Origin: Glossina fuscipes
Taxonomy: Eukaryota > Arthropoda > Insecta > Diptera > Glossinidae
Direction: 5' to 3'
NCBI RefSeq assembly: GCF_014805625.2
Contig: NW_023998423.1
Location: 1,456,277-1,520,276, forward strand
DNA length: 64,000 bases
Part shown: positions 13,241-25,384 of the stretch, piece after piece
Layout: the number at the start of each line of letters is the position of its first letter
Numbering within the stretch: position 1 is the stretch's first letter
Program-made: the position numbers and the translations under genes
The notes under the pieces: generated by a model
What the model saw: only the letters and a program-made list of their open reading frames with translations
Database searches by the model: none
What the model was told of the DNA's origin: nothing

Positions 13241-13636
13241 TGAACGTGACGGATAGACGAATGTCGCATCCATCTGCACGAATTTAATATACTTTTATAC
13301 TGCAAGCGCTGTGGGGTACCGAAGCTATAAAGTTTTTTATTATTGTTACATCAGTAGGCCGATTGAAATCATTTCAAAATTGTGACAAATGCTTGCATTA
13401 TTTAAAGTTTTTTAATTTTAGTCTATTTTCTATTTATATAGAACGCGTACATTTCTCAACTGAGTCTGTAAAATTTTCTTAAAAAATTTTACGTGCAAGA
13501 GTTAATCGAACATTTGCGCTTATATTATGAAATTTGACATATTGCAGTTGAAATTCTGTGTAAAAACATAAAAAGAAAAAAAAGCAATAAAATAAAAAGT
13601 CTTCAATTCTCGTCTACTAGAATATTATCGTGCAAA

Positions 13637-15307
13637 ATGCAAACAATTCGTATTTTATTAAGGAATTTCAAACCAATGCATAAAGCTGTCGTTGGATGCA
13701 GTAAGACGGCAACATCATCCGTTTTTAAGGACAACGCAATCCGACGTTCGTGTTCATTGTTTACTGTTAGCAGGAAAAATCGAGAAATCGCAACACCGAA
13801 AAACGTCACATCGTTTAATATATGTAGACAAATTGGTGCAACGAAAATTAGTCCATTGGCTGTCCAGGAGCAGCCGAAATTCCTGCAATTGAGTAATATT
13901 AACCCGAATTTCGTGGAGATGGAATACGCAGTGCGAGGTCCGCTAGTTGTGCGCGCTGGCGAAATTGAAGAGGAAATGAAACATGGTGCCATCAAACCGT
14001 TCGATTATGTTATACGCGCTAATATTGGCGATTGCCAGGCTATGGGACAAAAGCCGAATACTTTCTTAAGACAACTATTGAATTTAACGTTTTGTCCAGA
14101 CTTACTTGATTGCGCCGAGTATCCGGACGACGTTAAGGATCGCGCCGAGGAAATTTTAGAAGCTTGCCAGGGTGGATCAGTTGGCTCATATACGGACTCC
14201 GCTGGTTTGGAAGTAGTGCGACGTCAAGTCGCCAATTATATAGAGAGACGTGATTGTATAAACTGCGATTGGCGTAACGTGTATTTAACGGATGGTGCTA
14301 CGTCGGGCATCAAAAGAATACTATCGTTGCTAAATTGCGAAGTGAATGGGAAAAAACCTGGCGTTATGGTGCCGATACCACAATACCCACTCTATTCAGC
14401 CACCATAGCTGAATATGGCATGGAAAAGATTGGTTATTATTTAGAAGAAGAGACAGGATGGAGTTTAAATCCGCAAGAACTAAATCGTGCCATCAATGAA
14501 TCTAGCAAGAACAGCGTACCCCGTGTTATTGTTGTTATCAACCCTGGCAATCCAACTGGCCAAGTATTAACGCGTAATAATATTGAAGAAATTATTAAGT
14601 TTGCCTACAACAACAAACTCTTGATTATGGCCGACGAAGTATATCAGCCTAACATTTACGACAAAAAGTCTCAGTTCTTTTCATTTAAGAAAGTTGTGCA
14701 CGATTTGGGACATCCCTACAATGGCATGGAACTAGTTAGCTTTATGTCCGCTTCGAAAGGTTTCCTGGGCGAATGCGGTGTGCGTGGCGGGTATTACGAA
14801 ATTATCAACGTTTGTCCCGATGTGAAGGCTATGTTATGGAAATCAATTACCGCCTCGTTATGCAGTACAACAGCAGGTCAAGTGGCTATTAGCGCCCTAG
14901 TAAATCCTCCTGATGAGTCTGAACCTTCATACGAGCAATATGTGAATGAACGTGACGATGTTCTGGCATCTTTAAAAGCAAGGGCTGAGATAATATACGA
15001 GATCTTTAGTAAATTCGAAGGCGTTCACGTAAAGCCCATACAGGGTGCGATGTATGTTTTCCCGAAAATCGAAATTCCTCCCAAGGCTGCGGCCGCCGCC
15101 AAAGCAAAAAATATGCCAGGTGACACGTTTTACGCCGCGGAACTCTTAGAAAATACAGGCGTTTGCATTGTACCGGGAAGTGGTTTCGGTCAAAAGCCAT
15201 TTACTAGTCATTTTCGCAGTACAATTCTACCCCAGATACCACTTTTAAAAGAAATGATGAATAGGTTTAAAAAATTTCACACTGACTTTATGAAAAAGTA
15301 CAAGTAA
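13637..15307 (+). CDS. Alanine aminotransferase, intronless, probably mitochondrial
   Basis: The 556-residue protein belongs to the class I/II PLP-dependent aminotransferases and matches insect alanine aminotransferase (Drosophila CG1640 type, vertebrate GPT). It interconverts alanine plus 2-oxoglutarate with pyruvate plus glutamate. Visible active-site features are GSYTDSAG with Tyr185, NPGNPTG (Asn302-Gly308), ADEVY with Asp333 and Tyr336, the Schiff-base lysine Lys374 in SASKGFLGECGVRGGYYE, and the substrate-carboxylate Arg527 in HFRSTILPQ. It ends in the family's FMKKYK tail. Residues 1 to about 90 precede the conserved core and are rich in Arg/Lys/Ser with few acidic residues, which suggests a mitochondrial presequence. 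The start is supported by a good fly context (GCAAAATG). The single uninterrupted reading frame has no stop and normal codon use, so the gene looks functional. It lies inside the FNIII gene's predicted intron, on the opposite strand. A retrocopy origin is possible but no poly(A) tail or target duplication is visible. Confidence 0.95.
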   Translation: MQTIRILLRNFKPMHKAVVGCSKTATSSVFKDNAIRRSCSLFTVSRKNREIATPKNVTSFNICRQIGATKISPLAVQEQPKFLQLSNINPNFVEMEYAVRGPLVVRAGEIEEEMKHGAIKPFDYVIRANIGDCQAMGQKPNTFLRQLLNLTFCPDLLDCAEYPDDVKDRAEEILEACQGGSVGSYTDSAGLEVVRRQVANYIERRDCINCDWRNVYLTDGATSGIKRILSLLNCEVNGKKPGVMVPIPQYPLYSATIAEYGMEKIGYYLEEETGWSLNPQELNRAINESSKNSVPRVIVVINPGNPTGQVLTRNNIEEIIKFAYNNKLLIMADEVYQPNIYDKKSQFFSFKKVVHDLGHPYNGMELVSFMSASKGFLGECGVRGGYYEIINVCPDVKAMLWKSITASLCSTTAGQVAISALVNPPDESEPSYEQYVNERDDVLASLKARAEIIYEIFSKFEGVHVKPIQGAMYVFPKIEIPPKAAAAAKAKNMPGDTFYAAELLENTGVCIVPGSGFGQKPFTSHFRSTILPQIPLLKEMMNRFKKFHTDFMKKYK

Positions 15308-15864
15308 CCTTCGAATACATTCGCTGCTCTATAGTCGTAGTGTTGTTAGTTTCGATATATTATCTGTTTAAATATATGATGTGATCCAATATAATGAAAC
15401 TAATTCATACTAGAAAGTAGGCGTAAAAGTATGGATATATTTTTGTTACAGAAACCATCGGACGAGTGGATAGAATCAAATCGTAAAATCGTTTTGGAAG
15501 TCGCTCTATTGCTGTGCTCCTGGATATTATCTGAATCTGAATGATTAGCGCTGTAAGTAATGGTAACAGCGATTATAATAGTATTTGTGACATTAACAGG
15601 CCTAACACAGCTAATGGTAGACGTAATACTAATCGCAATAGCAATAGTAACAACTGTAGTAGAGTAGCCGTTGATAATAGCAGTGGTAGCAGTAGCAGTA
15701 GTAGCGGTGGTCGTAATATTAACCGTACTAGGGGTAGCAGTCGCGGCACTAGTAGCACCCCTTAATATAAATGTTATAGCAACAGCAATTTAAATAATAG
15801 TAGTAGCTGCGATAGTAATCGCGATAACAACGCTTGTAGATTTTTTAGCGGAATCAATAATAAA
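15308..15864 (+). other. Probable 3' UTR of the aminotransferase gene with degenerate trinucleotide tract
   Basis: No canonical polyadenylation signal follows the stop closely (only an AATATA variant near 15389). The first AATAAA is at 15859-15864. Between them, about 15590-15760, lies a decayed AGT/AGC/AAT trinucleotide tract, which produces spurious Ser/Asn-rich (+) and Leu-rich (-) reading frames. I take the ORF at 15541-15765 as a product of this tract, not a gene. The 3' end is a guess from the signal alone. Confidence 0.45.
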
Positions 15865-16129
15865 AAAATGGTCGCTATATAGTTTACAATAGGAGAGCTA
15901 ATAGCAGTACAAGCAACAGTGGTCCTTGAAAAAGATTTTGTGAAAACGTTACCGTCGGGTAATACATCAAAACTTGCACATAATTTTTATGCAAAGGCGT
16001 ATTTTCACGCAAGCTCGCATATTGGAAGATGCCTAAAACCGTATAAGACGTGATCCAGTGTATTATTTTTTGTTTAGTTTCCGTTATGGAAAAGTACAAA
16101 GTATATTTTCCATGTGCGGACGTGCTTTC

Positions 16130-16860
16130 AGCTATAATCCTTTTATGGGTGAGGGTCGAAAAATAGACCTATGTGATCCAAACTCGATATGGTTAACTTG
16201 TTTGCTAAATTGCTACGACGGACCAATTGACCTAATAAAGTATTGAAAATTAAGGCTTCTTCCGCAAAGTTTACTAATCCGAGAAATCTTATATGGAATG
16301 GAGTCGAAGAAATAGATGCATGTAATTCAAAATTGATTCACTTAACTTTTGCTATCAAATTGCTATCGTGAACGAATTTCCATCGTGAAGCAGTAACAAT
16401 TAGGTCTTTTTCGCTTATAACGGATTACATTTCCTTGGAATCCTTATATGCGTTTGTATCCAAAAAATAAACCTAAGTCCAAACTCGATAAGGTCGATTT
16501 GTTTCTCAATTTCGTATTAGGAACCAGTTTTCACTACGGAATATTGAACATTAGACTTTTTTACCATACAAAGGTTCAGTTTTCGCAGCTGCTGAATAAA
16601 ATCCTTCGCGCCAATTAAGAATGCCGCAATACAATTACTCAACGTACGTTATTTGCGTAAAAAGTCGAAAAAATGGACCAATCCGAACTATTTTTAATAG
16701 CGTTCGTCTTTTTGCCAAAGCACATCGGTGTGCCAAATTTCATTGAAGTTTGTCAAAGATTACGACATTTACACGGACAGACGTCAGGCGGACAGACACA
16801 CGGGTAGAGGGATCTGGACATTACATATTTACACGCTGGATCAGAGGTGGTGTAGGACGT
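16130..16860 (+). repeat. Family C copy with internal tandem repeats
   Basis: Three degenerate units of about 150 bp (anchors at 16147, 16295 and 16450) are followed by the family core (AATAGCGTTCGTCTTTTTGC, CAAATTTCATTGAAGTTTG, TACGACATTTACACGGACAG) and the AGACGTCAGGCGGACAGACA block. A central tandem repeat of about 150 bp is also described for DINE-1/Helentron elements. Confidence 0.6.
16137..16595 (+). repeat. Tandem array, 3 units of about 150 bp
   Basis: Unit starts align at the ATG-like anchors 16147, 16295 and 16450, giving spacings of 148 and 155 bp. Each unit has a TCCAAACTCGAT-like segment followed by a CTATCAAATTGCTATCG-like segment and a TTTTCGC block. Identity between units is moderate. 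Confidence 0.6.
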
Positions 16861-17840
16861 TCTGTCTTTTGACAGGTTCCATGCTTGAAAAAAAAAACGG
16901 AGCCACTTCTTTTCCTAATTATGTTCTAAATGGCAGGTATACAATATTCGTTTAAAAGTGGACATACCTCTCTTTTTCATTTAATTCAATTTATTATTAG
17001 CATTAAAATTTCTACATGAGTTAAGTTTGCTAATTGGTTTTTAATGTTTGTTTTATTAGTTAATTAAATAAAAACAAAAACTGACTTGAATATGAGAATT
17101 AAAATAAATTACATAGAATTAATTTTTTTTTTTGTGTGTCAAATCGAGGGAACTTTCAAAGCCAAAGAGAGAAAGATACGTATATGTTAGGAGATATGTG
17201 TGAAAATTACAAAAAAGCCAAAAATTCGCTTATAACAGAATGTGCACATAATTAGTTGTGTTTGTAACTTATTGGCCAAATCGATTAAATCAATAAAGCA
17301 AAAAGTTAGGAAGGATGATAGAATATAGTGGAGTATTCCTCGGAATTTTTACACTCAAATTAGAGAGACATCTCTTTCTTTTTACAACAAGTAAAGTTTA
17401 TGCAATAGGAGGACATCTTAGGAATAACTTGGAGTATTTATCTCCTTGGTGCAGGAAAGAAGGGCAAGTTCAATCTTTACTTATTTAGAACATAGAAAGC
17501 TGTTGTTAGACAAATCTCTTATCAAAGGTTTTTTATTACGATCGTTAGTGTCGTTGTTAAGGCGGTTAGATGAATGCATCAGCAATATAATTTTACATCA
17601 AATTTCCCCAAATTTTTTAATTTTTTTTCCTCGCTATCATTTCTTAAAAATATTATTGATTTTTAACTATCAAGTTTAAATATTATAATCTCAGCCTAAT
17701 GGAGACAGTTTCTTTCAATAATATACAGCAGTTCTTAGTTAACTTATTGGACACTCCATAATTTTGGTTTTCCAGTTAATGGCAACATTTTTCATAGGAA
17801 TTGTAAAAGAAAAAATCGTAAAGACCCCTTTGCTACTTTT

Positions 17841-18125
17841 TATATCCACCATCGAACGATGAGAGGATATTTATTTTGTCAAAACGTTTACACCACTTAG
17901 AAGTACATATACTCTTGATTGGTATCAAATTCTAAACCGATCTAAGCTTGTCCGTTTGCGCGTCCGTCTGTCTCTGCAATGGCTGCTCTTGCAAGCACGT
18001 TTATATTGAATTTGAACCAAATCGGTCAAAGGACACGACTACAGTACAACATAACCTGAGACCAACTCTCTTTTTAAAAGTAAAAGAAATTTAGTTTTTT
18101 GCACTTTAATTATAAACCAAAACAA
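17841..18125 (+). repeat. Dispersed repeat family A, left half
   Basis: It opens TATATCCACCATCGAA and has TTTGTCAAAACGTTT, then ATACTCTTGATTGG and the GTCCGTCTGTCTC block, then AAATCGGTCAAAGGACA. The order GTTTGCAAC / TTCTTGATC / CGATCTA / TCCGTCTGTC is that of DINE-1/Helentron-type repeats of Diptera. Related copies are at 39935, 37235, 32880 and 40500. Confidence 0.65.
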
Positions 18126-18189
18126 AGGCTGCTGTGTTCAAAAAGTAACACCAATTTGATTTTGTCTTTTTTTAAATCTATTCAATTGT

Positions 18190-18420
18190 CCAAACCTATT
18201 TTGCAGCCTTCAAAGTAATCCACCTCTCCTTATGCCAACGTTTTTCCCAATCCTCGAAACAGTTGTTATGTCCAATTTCCGATTTAGGAAATAGGTGGTA
18301 GTCAGATGAAGGCGCTGGTTGTGGAAGACTCCTGATTGAGTTTTAAAAACACAGCCTCGAAGTAGCAAAGTCATGCAAAAACCAAGAGTTGTCTTTCCAC
18401 AATTCCGGTCTCTTTTTGCG
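18190..18420 (-). pseudogene. Decayed Tc1/mariner-superfamily transposase, C-terminal part
   Basis: The minus strand reads, across frames, KKRPELWKDNSWFLHDF (about 18418-18365), a broken SSDYHLFPK, and then CFEDWEKRWHKERW (about 18262-18220). These match the conserved C-terminal half of mariner-like transposases common in insects (RPELW..NSWFLHHDNAPAH, ..DFFLFPK, CFEDWKKRWHKC). Several frameshifts and the loss of the HDNA motif show an old dead copy. It sits within a family A repeat, whose halves lie at 17841-18125 and 18580-18785. Confidence 0.7.
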
Positions 18421-18579
18421 GACAGCCGCAAAAACGAAACATAAATATAATCCTTATTAACAGCTTGCGGCCTCGATTTTTGAGCGACTTCAGTGCCGTT
18501 TTTTCCATCTTAGCCCAGTTTTTGCACGACATTCGCTCAGTTGGTCGAATGTTAAAATGTTAAAAATTTGAATCTTGTT

Positions 18580-18785
18580 TTTGCGTGGTGGCCACGCCTA
18601 CTCAGCTTTATGGAATATTAAGATTTCATTTTTTTTCTCCAAGTACCTGTCTCCAATACCAAGAACAAAGTGTCAGTGACCATAGAAAGAAAGTCTACGT
18701 TTTATTGATCAGTATTAAGCGGTGATGGATATAAAAGACTCGGTCGCGGCCATATGTAACTTACTAAAGTGTTCTATGTTAACGC
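18580..18785 (+). repeat. Dispersed repeat family A, right half
   Basis: It contains GGTGGCCACGCCTACTCAGC, GATCAGTATTAAGCGG and the terminal GATATAAAAGACTCGGTCGC motif. It is separated from the left half by the transposase remnant, so the two are probably one element split by a later insertion. Confidence 0.6.
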
Positions 18786-19636
18786 CCTTTTTGCAATATC
18801 GCTCAATATAGTTTATGTCAATTATCAAACGGTAAGCGAATATTGGGAACGTTTTCCCATCTTTGATTTGACAAAAGCAAGATTCCTGTCATTAGCGAAG
18901 TATTCTATTTTTAACTAAACAATATTTTAAGGTTTTTTTTGCCGTTTGTTCTTAATTCATTAAATTTTTTCGTTCTCGAATGCAAACCTTTGCCAGGAGT
19001 GATGAAGTTTCCTCGCAACATTTTTCAGTGTTGGAATTCAAATCGATTTATGGAAATGGCTATGTCTTTAAAACATAACTAATAAAAAAATACTTTTTCA
19101 GCGCTTTGTCATATAATTTTAAAAATATTTTAGATGGTTCTGCCCAGAATACGCATCGTCTCCAATGTCGTGTAATTCTTCGTGGAGGTGTTTATCTCGT
19201 TCCCTGCTTTCGACTTCGTATGGTCCTCACGGACCTACTTGGACCTTCTCAGGTCTTCTTCGCGTTAGAACGCAAAGTCTGATACACAAAATCTTTGAAG
19301 ATTTTTGGCAAAGTCGCCAAATACACTTGGCCATTTGCTCGCCAAATACAAACTATGTGTCGAGAATGTCGCTAAACTGCATACTGTTACGTACATACAA
19401 AAAGAAACAGTTCGCCATGCAAGACATAAGGCAAGCAATTTGCAAGAGACCTCATTGTTTTTAATTTGAAATACGTACACAGATATTATCAAAGCAAGCT
19501 GCTATCTAACTCATTTGTTTGTCGATAGTTCCACTAAGCGTTCATTTCCACTGCTCTTTTTCTCGTTGCCTTTGCATATCAGCGCATTAACTTTTTGAGT
19601 TCCTACGCCGGCTACTTGTTGACATTGTCGTTAAAC

Positions 19637-19695
19637 AAGTAAGAAAACTACGTTCGGGTGCGACCGAATCTTTTTTGCCCATCACACTTGTCGTC
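19637..19695 (+). repeat. Family A terminal fragment
   Basis: AAGTAAGAAAACTACGTTCG and GTGCGACCGAATC match, in inverse orientation, the terminal motif at 18745-18785 and 37505-37555. Confidence 0.5.
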
Positions 19696-21564
19696 TGCAA
19701 GCCCTTCTGTTCGAGTACACTGGTGAGACAAAACGAATCCTCCACGTTATTGGGTCTACCATGTACATTTTAGAATTAACATGTTTTTAAGCAGATAATA
19801 TATTTTCACGTGAGCAATTTACAAAAAATAACAACCTCTTGTTTATTTTATGAGTAATCAACAGACAATATCAAAAAAGGTAAAAAAATCATTTATAACG
19901 TCGTGTAGGCGTGTCCTACTTTCCCCATTATTGTATACGTGCTGCAGGACTACCCATAGAATATGCGTACAAATTAGTGTCGTTGCGTTTTGTTGCCAGA
20001 TGTATAAAAATTTTTGTCACTGCCTTACCCTCCTACCTTAGTAACTTACTTTAGCAAAATATTATCCGCTGTTAGCCAGGATTTTGTCTGACAGAATATG
20101 AGTTCTTTCTCGAAAAAAAGCAAAAATAGTTTGCCTATTCACGAAACAACACCGTTGTAAAAATAGAGTTTTTGAAAACGTCATAATTCACGGCCTTAAA
20201 AAAGTGATAATCAGAGGAAGGAGGAGCAGAAGCAGAGAAAATTACTGGCTGAGTCGCACAGACCTCTTCGATATTTTTAACGTTTGCATGTTAAAATTGC
20301 GCTCGCATCTGCTTTGACGCTCGGCTTAGTTGTCAACAGCGTTTCTTAGCGCGATGGTCTTGTTTTCATATACAAATACAAACTACGAGGTTAGATCCGA
20401 GCGTATGTAGCTTTGTTATTTTTTTGGACTTTTCGATCGCTAACGCATTTTTTAATTTGAGTTTTCACAAGTTATCTGTGTTTCTATCCCAATGAACATC
20501 GGTTGCTTCAATTCAAAATGCTTCACGTGTCTCGCGTGTTGTTGGTAAATAATCCCGGTTACTTAAGGCTTACATAATTGCATCGCGCACACTTCGACGC
20601 GACCTCATGTATTATGGCATGAAGGCTAAGTTGGCATGAAGACAGGTCAATATTATTAAATATACATAACCTATCCCCCTATTTCTAAAATCCCCACAAG
20701 AACTCGTAGCTCTCTTACGTTCTTCTTGTGTTGAAATAAAAATTTGAAATTAGTCAATTTGGCCTATGAACGAATAATTTTATATTCAATGCGCAAATAA
20801 ATTTTGCCATTTAATAGTTTTAATCCCTATTAAGAGCGCAATATTTGAATTGAATCAAGTACTTCGAGAGTAATTTTTAAAAAGAATTAAAAATTCAAAT
20901 TAATCTCTATTCGACAAGTGAACCATTGAATCTAAAGTAAAATACAAAACAGATTATAATGCTCTTTGAAAGAGGAAATTTAAAGCAAAATAATTTTCAT
21001 AGAAATTCTCATAAATTCAAAATGATACATAAAAACTGTTGAGTTTTATTTCTATTTTAGAATTAAAATATATTATTAAGTTATTATTGAAACTAACAGT
21101 TGGATGATATAATGTGCATATATATATATATGTGTAATTATATAAACACATTTGCTTGTACGTATCATTACACTTCAGTGTCATACCGAGCAAAGATATT
21201 TTAATTAAAATTTTAATAGTTATGAAATTACAGTTAAACGCTCGTAAATATACAAAATGCATTCTGAATTCACATTAAATGCGCTCTGCTCAGTCAAGTC
21301 GAATTTAAAAGACAATGCTGCGTTGCATATACGTATCTATGAAGTTGATGTACGCACGCATTATAAATTTAATTATATTTGACATCAGCTATATGATAAT
21401 GTGAACTTGGATATGACAAATGTTTATCAAACAAGCTATTAACTTTGAATCGCTTTATGAAATTCGAGAATATTTTGAATCGAATTTGCGTCGTTACCAT
21501 CTTACTTCTCACTTCGTCCTGTTCGCCTTTTTAAATTAATCACACAAACGACATGTATGCCGCC

Positions 21565-21690
21565 CGCATACGTAACGTGGTCGGGAGGTCAGAAAGAATG
21601 GGGAAAAGAGGAGGAAATGGTCGAAACCTAGTGGATATGTGCTTAAGCGGAAAGTGCTACGGATTTACCGCACACTCACCAGAGCTAGGA
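21565..21690 (+). repeat. Repeat family D copy 1
   Basis: GTCAGAAAGAATGGGGAAAA, CCTAGTGGATATGTGCTTA and GATTTACCGCAC are shared, in order, with 59150-59255. The sequences diverge after this. Confidence 0.5.
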
Positions 21691-22244
21691 TTACTTAAAG
21701 TCAAATCGCACTGGGCATTAAACTGACGAAAGCCGGCTTGGTAATGACGACTCTTGTCTATGCCACCAAGCGGCAGGCGCGCAAATAGTCATTATATCTT
21801 GCGGTCAGGATGAATTTTTGCCCACCGCTTTGAAGCAGCACATAGAAATTGCAAAATATTTTCGTAAATGAACGCCCTTCACTTAGTCAACGGGGAACAT
21901 TTTTAAACTAACCTTTGATTTCAGATCAAGTTAAGTACTGACGCTATTTCGACGCCTATGTTGATACTTCCCACAGTCTGTAAGCAATGGACTTCTATTC
22001 GTGGCATGCGTTTGTGTAGACTGGCCACGCATCTTTTTTCACTGCAATTTTTGGCAGTCTTAAAAAAAAGCGTCTATCGATCTTTTATATTATTATACAT
22101 ATATTAGCTATATCTATCTCCCTATGTAGGCTTGGTGGAGTGATAGATCATTCTTTCTTTCACAATCAGTGTTAAATTATTTATTTCAACTTTTGTGAAC
22201 TGGTGCTCTTTAGCAATACAGTCAGACAAACAGACACATAGATA

Positions 22245-22291
22245 AACACACACACACACGCACACACGTATATATATATATATATATATAT
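22245..22291. repeat. (CA)n followed by (TA)n microsatellite
   Basis: A CA run with one CG interruption (22245-22267) passes directly into an 11-unit TA run. Confidence 0.9.
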
Positions 22292-22954
22292 TTACGTTTT
22301 TTTAATGCGCGTCCGTTTAATACGCGGGTGTGCCACGTCGCCAAGTATTACGCCTTTATCGTCACATGGACCGATAAGCGATCATTTTTAAAGGGACCAG
22401 GGGGTTTATGATAATCAGTTTTTATTTTATGCGACACCTTACGTTTATTTCTTTGGGTGTTACAAAGGCAAGTAAAAATCTAATATAGCTGAATTCTTTG
22501 GTAGTGGGCATGCAAATTTATAAAGAAATCAAAAAAAAAACGTAATGACTGAAATACAAACATTAAAATGATAAAAACTATAGAATAAATGTCTTTTAAT
22601 ACATACACACACGTGAGAATATTCAAAAAGATATAAAGAGCGAAAGGCTAGATTTAGCCTGTGTACGATTTTTTAACCCCCATCTATTAATTCATGGACG
22701 ACTTTCAATTGCAATATTTAGCAAAGAAACCGTTACTTTCTAGACATGCCGCGTCAAAAGCAGAAAAAAAGAAATATTTAAAAAGACGACATCCTCTAGA
22801 GCCATTCTGATTAGCATAAATACTTTGAAAAAAGGTAAAACAAGGCTTCAAGCGAAGGACATGAAACCGTTGTAGAAACGCCCTATAGCCATGATGTCTA
22901 CCGATGAAGACCATGTAAAGAATGTCAAGGAGTCGAAAAATAAAAACAAATTTG

Positions 22955-23185
22955 AGAACAACTTTCTGAATCGATTTATGCTTGTCAATCTTTCTGTCCG
23001 TCTTGTCGTCTTATGTTCAACCGACAGGTCGCAAATTTTTTAGATATATTGATGAAATTTGGTACCTTGACATGGCTTGGCCCAAGGATGGACGTTCTTG
23101 AACACCGTTCAGATCCGAATATTTTTTCTGCCACTTCCCATAATAATTGAAGGCTTATATAGGGAATTTAAGGGTAGACCTTGGC
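22955..23185 (+). repeat. Dispersed repeat family B copy
   Basis: It has TTTCTGTCCGTCTTGTCGTC, GATGAAATTTGGTACC, TTTTTTCTGCCACTTCCCAT and TTGAAGGCTTATATAGGG. Confidence 0.65.
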
Positions 23186-25384
23186 CGACTGTAGTCTTTG
23201 TACTTGTTTTTGTTTATTTTTTGAATTTTAAAATAAATTAATTTAAAAAAAAGTTTTGAGAATTTTTACCGTTGTTTTTTTTTAAGCAATTTATCCTAAC
23301 ATCTCTATCTAGTATTGCATTAGAATTGCGTTAAAAGGCAAAGGTCGTTTGCTTTGTCGTTTAGAATGAACAGCTAAGAATTATAAAACGTTTGCTTTTT
23401 AGTCTTTAACTTGACGCTTTCTGTAGCTAATCATACCTGTTAAGAATGTATTAAAACGTTTTGTTATTCTTATTTGCACTTGGCTTGGGGAAACAACGTA
23501 GAACGCGACAGAGAAAAAAAAACACTGTAACGTTAAACATCATTTGCTTTAACATGCCCATTAAATCCTTTCTTTTTAATCATTCAAAATATAAATTTAC
23601 CCTGGCTACGTGTGCTTACACTTTCGACCGTCGAATAGGCGTTCGTCCTTATTCGCCCACTCTTCGCTGTTTTAAAGAACACCCACATAATATTAACATG
23701 TAAATTAGCATATGGTAAATATATGACGTTTCCCACGCATTGTGCATATGCATGATATTCGTTCTTTTTTTTATAATATAAAAACTATTGTTTGCTTGAA
23801 CGCATACAAAGTCTTATACAGACACTTTAAAGATACGCATCCATATACATTCGTATATGTATATAGATGTATAACCTTGGAAGAGATAAAATGAATCTTT
23901 AGTTCTCTTTTTCCTTGTATAGTTGGTGTGCAAACTGAAAATGCATGAAACATTAAATGCGCTGAAAACCATGGATTGTAACCCAAACCGACCAAAGAAA
24001 TAATTGTAATGCATTTATGATTGGCGGTTCGCAAAGGTGAATTTGAAGGACGTGGATAATAATAATGAGAGAAAACGAAATGTATAAACAGCACATGGCT
24101 ATGCCGAGAGATTAACCAGCTTCTTTTTTCTTTGCTTTTCTTTAAGCAATGACCCGTGTCAGCGTATGGTGGTAGAAGAATGGATAACCATTACTCCTGA
24201 CACTATTCATTTCATGTAGATTCAAATGCTTTAAAGCACAAGATTTTGTGCAGTTTCAAATGCCTCTATTTATATTTATGGGATAAATCTCATGCCGATA
24301 TCGCACAATAAGCTTTTTCACAACCAAAGACGAGACTTTATCTATTATTGTAGACATCGAAGAGATCAAGTTTATTACGATTACAGGCAAAGGCCATCGA
24401 ATTCCTTTATACTCCGCAAAATTGTTTCCGATTAGTCGTGGAAGGATGAAAACACTCATTAGGTAGCAAGCACGGTTATGAGCGGTAAATTTTAAAGACT
24501 CAGAATTCTAGATGATTTTCTGGACTATCTTCAGGCAGCTAAGGCTGCATACGGACATTTGGAGGTGCATACAGACGTATTTGCGTTATCTTAAGCCATT
24601 AAGGAGACCGGGAGTTGTAAAATATAGGAACTGTTCAGTGCTTTACCTTCTTGGATGTCATTAGCCTTGCCTTTCTTAAGCCATATAACGGTGTTCATGT
24701 TTTTTATTTCCTTGCTGTGAGCTAACCTGCTTACTTTGTGCTGCGCATTTGCTATGCTGTTTCATAGTTGGTGTATTCTAACGCCTTGGTGCTGTTGTTG
24801 GTTAGAGTCTTCTGTCTTGCTTGTATCAAGAAAGTATCCGTTCTTGGTAATAAAGAAAGCTTAACTTGTTAGAGTCAGCTCACTGAAACTCTCTGCACTA
24901 GAAATTGCGGACACTCCCAAATAGAAGCACCATCAACATGCAACATTATCGTCGGTAGATCGCCTAGTCTACGTTCAGGTCTTCGTGCCGCATTTATTCT
25001 TCATCCGCCTTTACGATTCATTAGCAGGACTGGGCCAACAAATTAGATTCCGAACTTTTCGCGTTCTTTTTTTTGCAAAAAGAACTCGACGTATACGAGG
25101 CTCCTAATGCGTATTATGTGTACACTTCAATAAAAAGAGGCGTCGTGAAAACGGAATCCTATCAAAGCAACCACCCGATGTAAGTTCTTTAAAAGTTTCT
25201 TCTCACCCTGATAAATTGTCTTATTGAATGAGACTAACTTATTAGCTCTTTTTAAGCTAGCACGGTGGCAGACATTGCGAGCCTAAATTGATAGAGAGTG
25301 CCACAATTCATTTTATCAGTTTCCGATTCTGAATTAATTTACGCACATACTATGGTCAGGCGAGGTCATTTTGCCTTCATTTAT

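Noticed and set aside
13019..13279. An 86-codon minus-strand ORF with attractive aromatic-rich translation and a TATAAAAG upstream
   Set aside because: Its sequence is antisense to family C tail and core pieces, so the frame is a by-product of a repeat.
15541..15765. A 74-codon Ser/Asn/Arg-rich plus-strand ORF
   Set aside because: It is the translation of a degenerate AGT/AGC/AAT trinucleotide tract.
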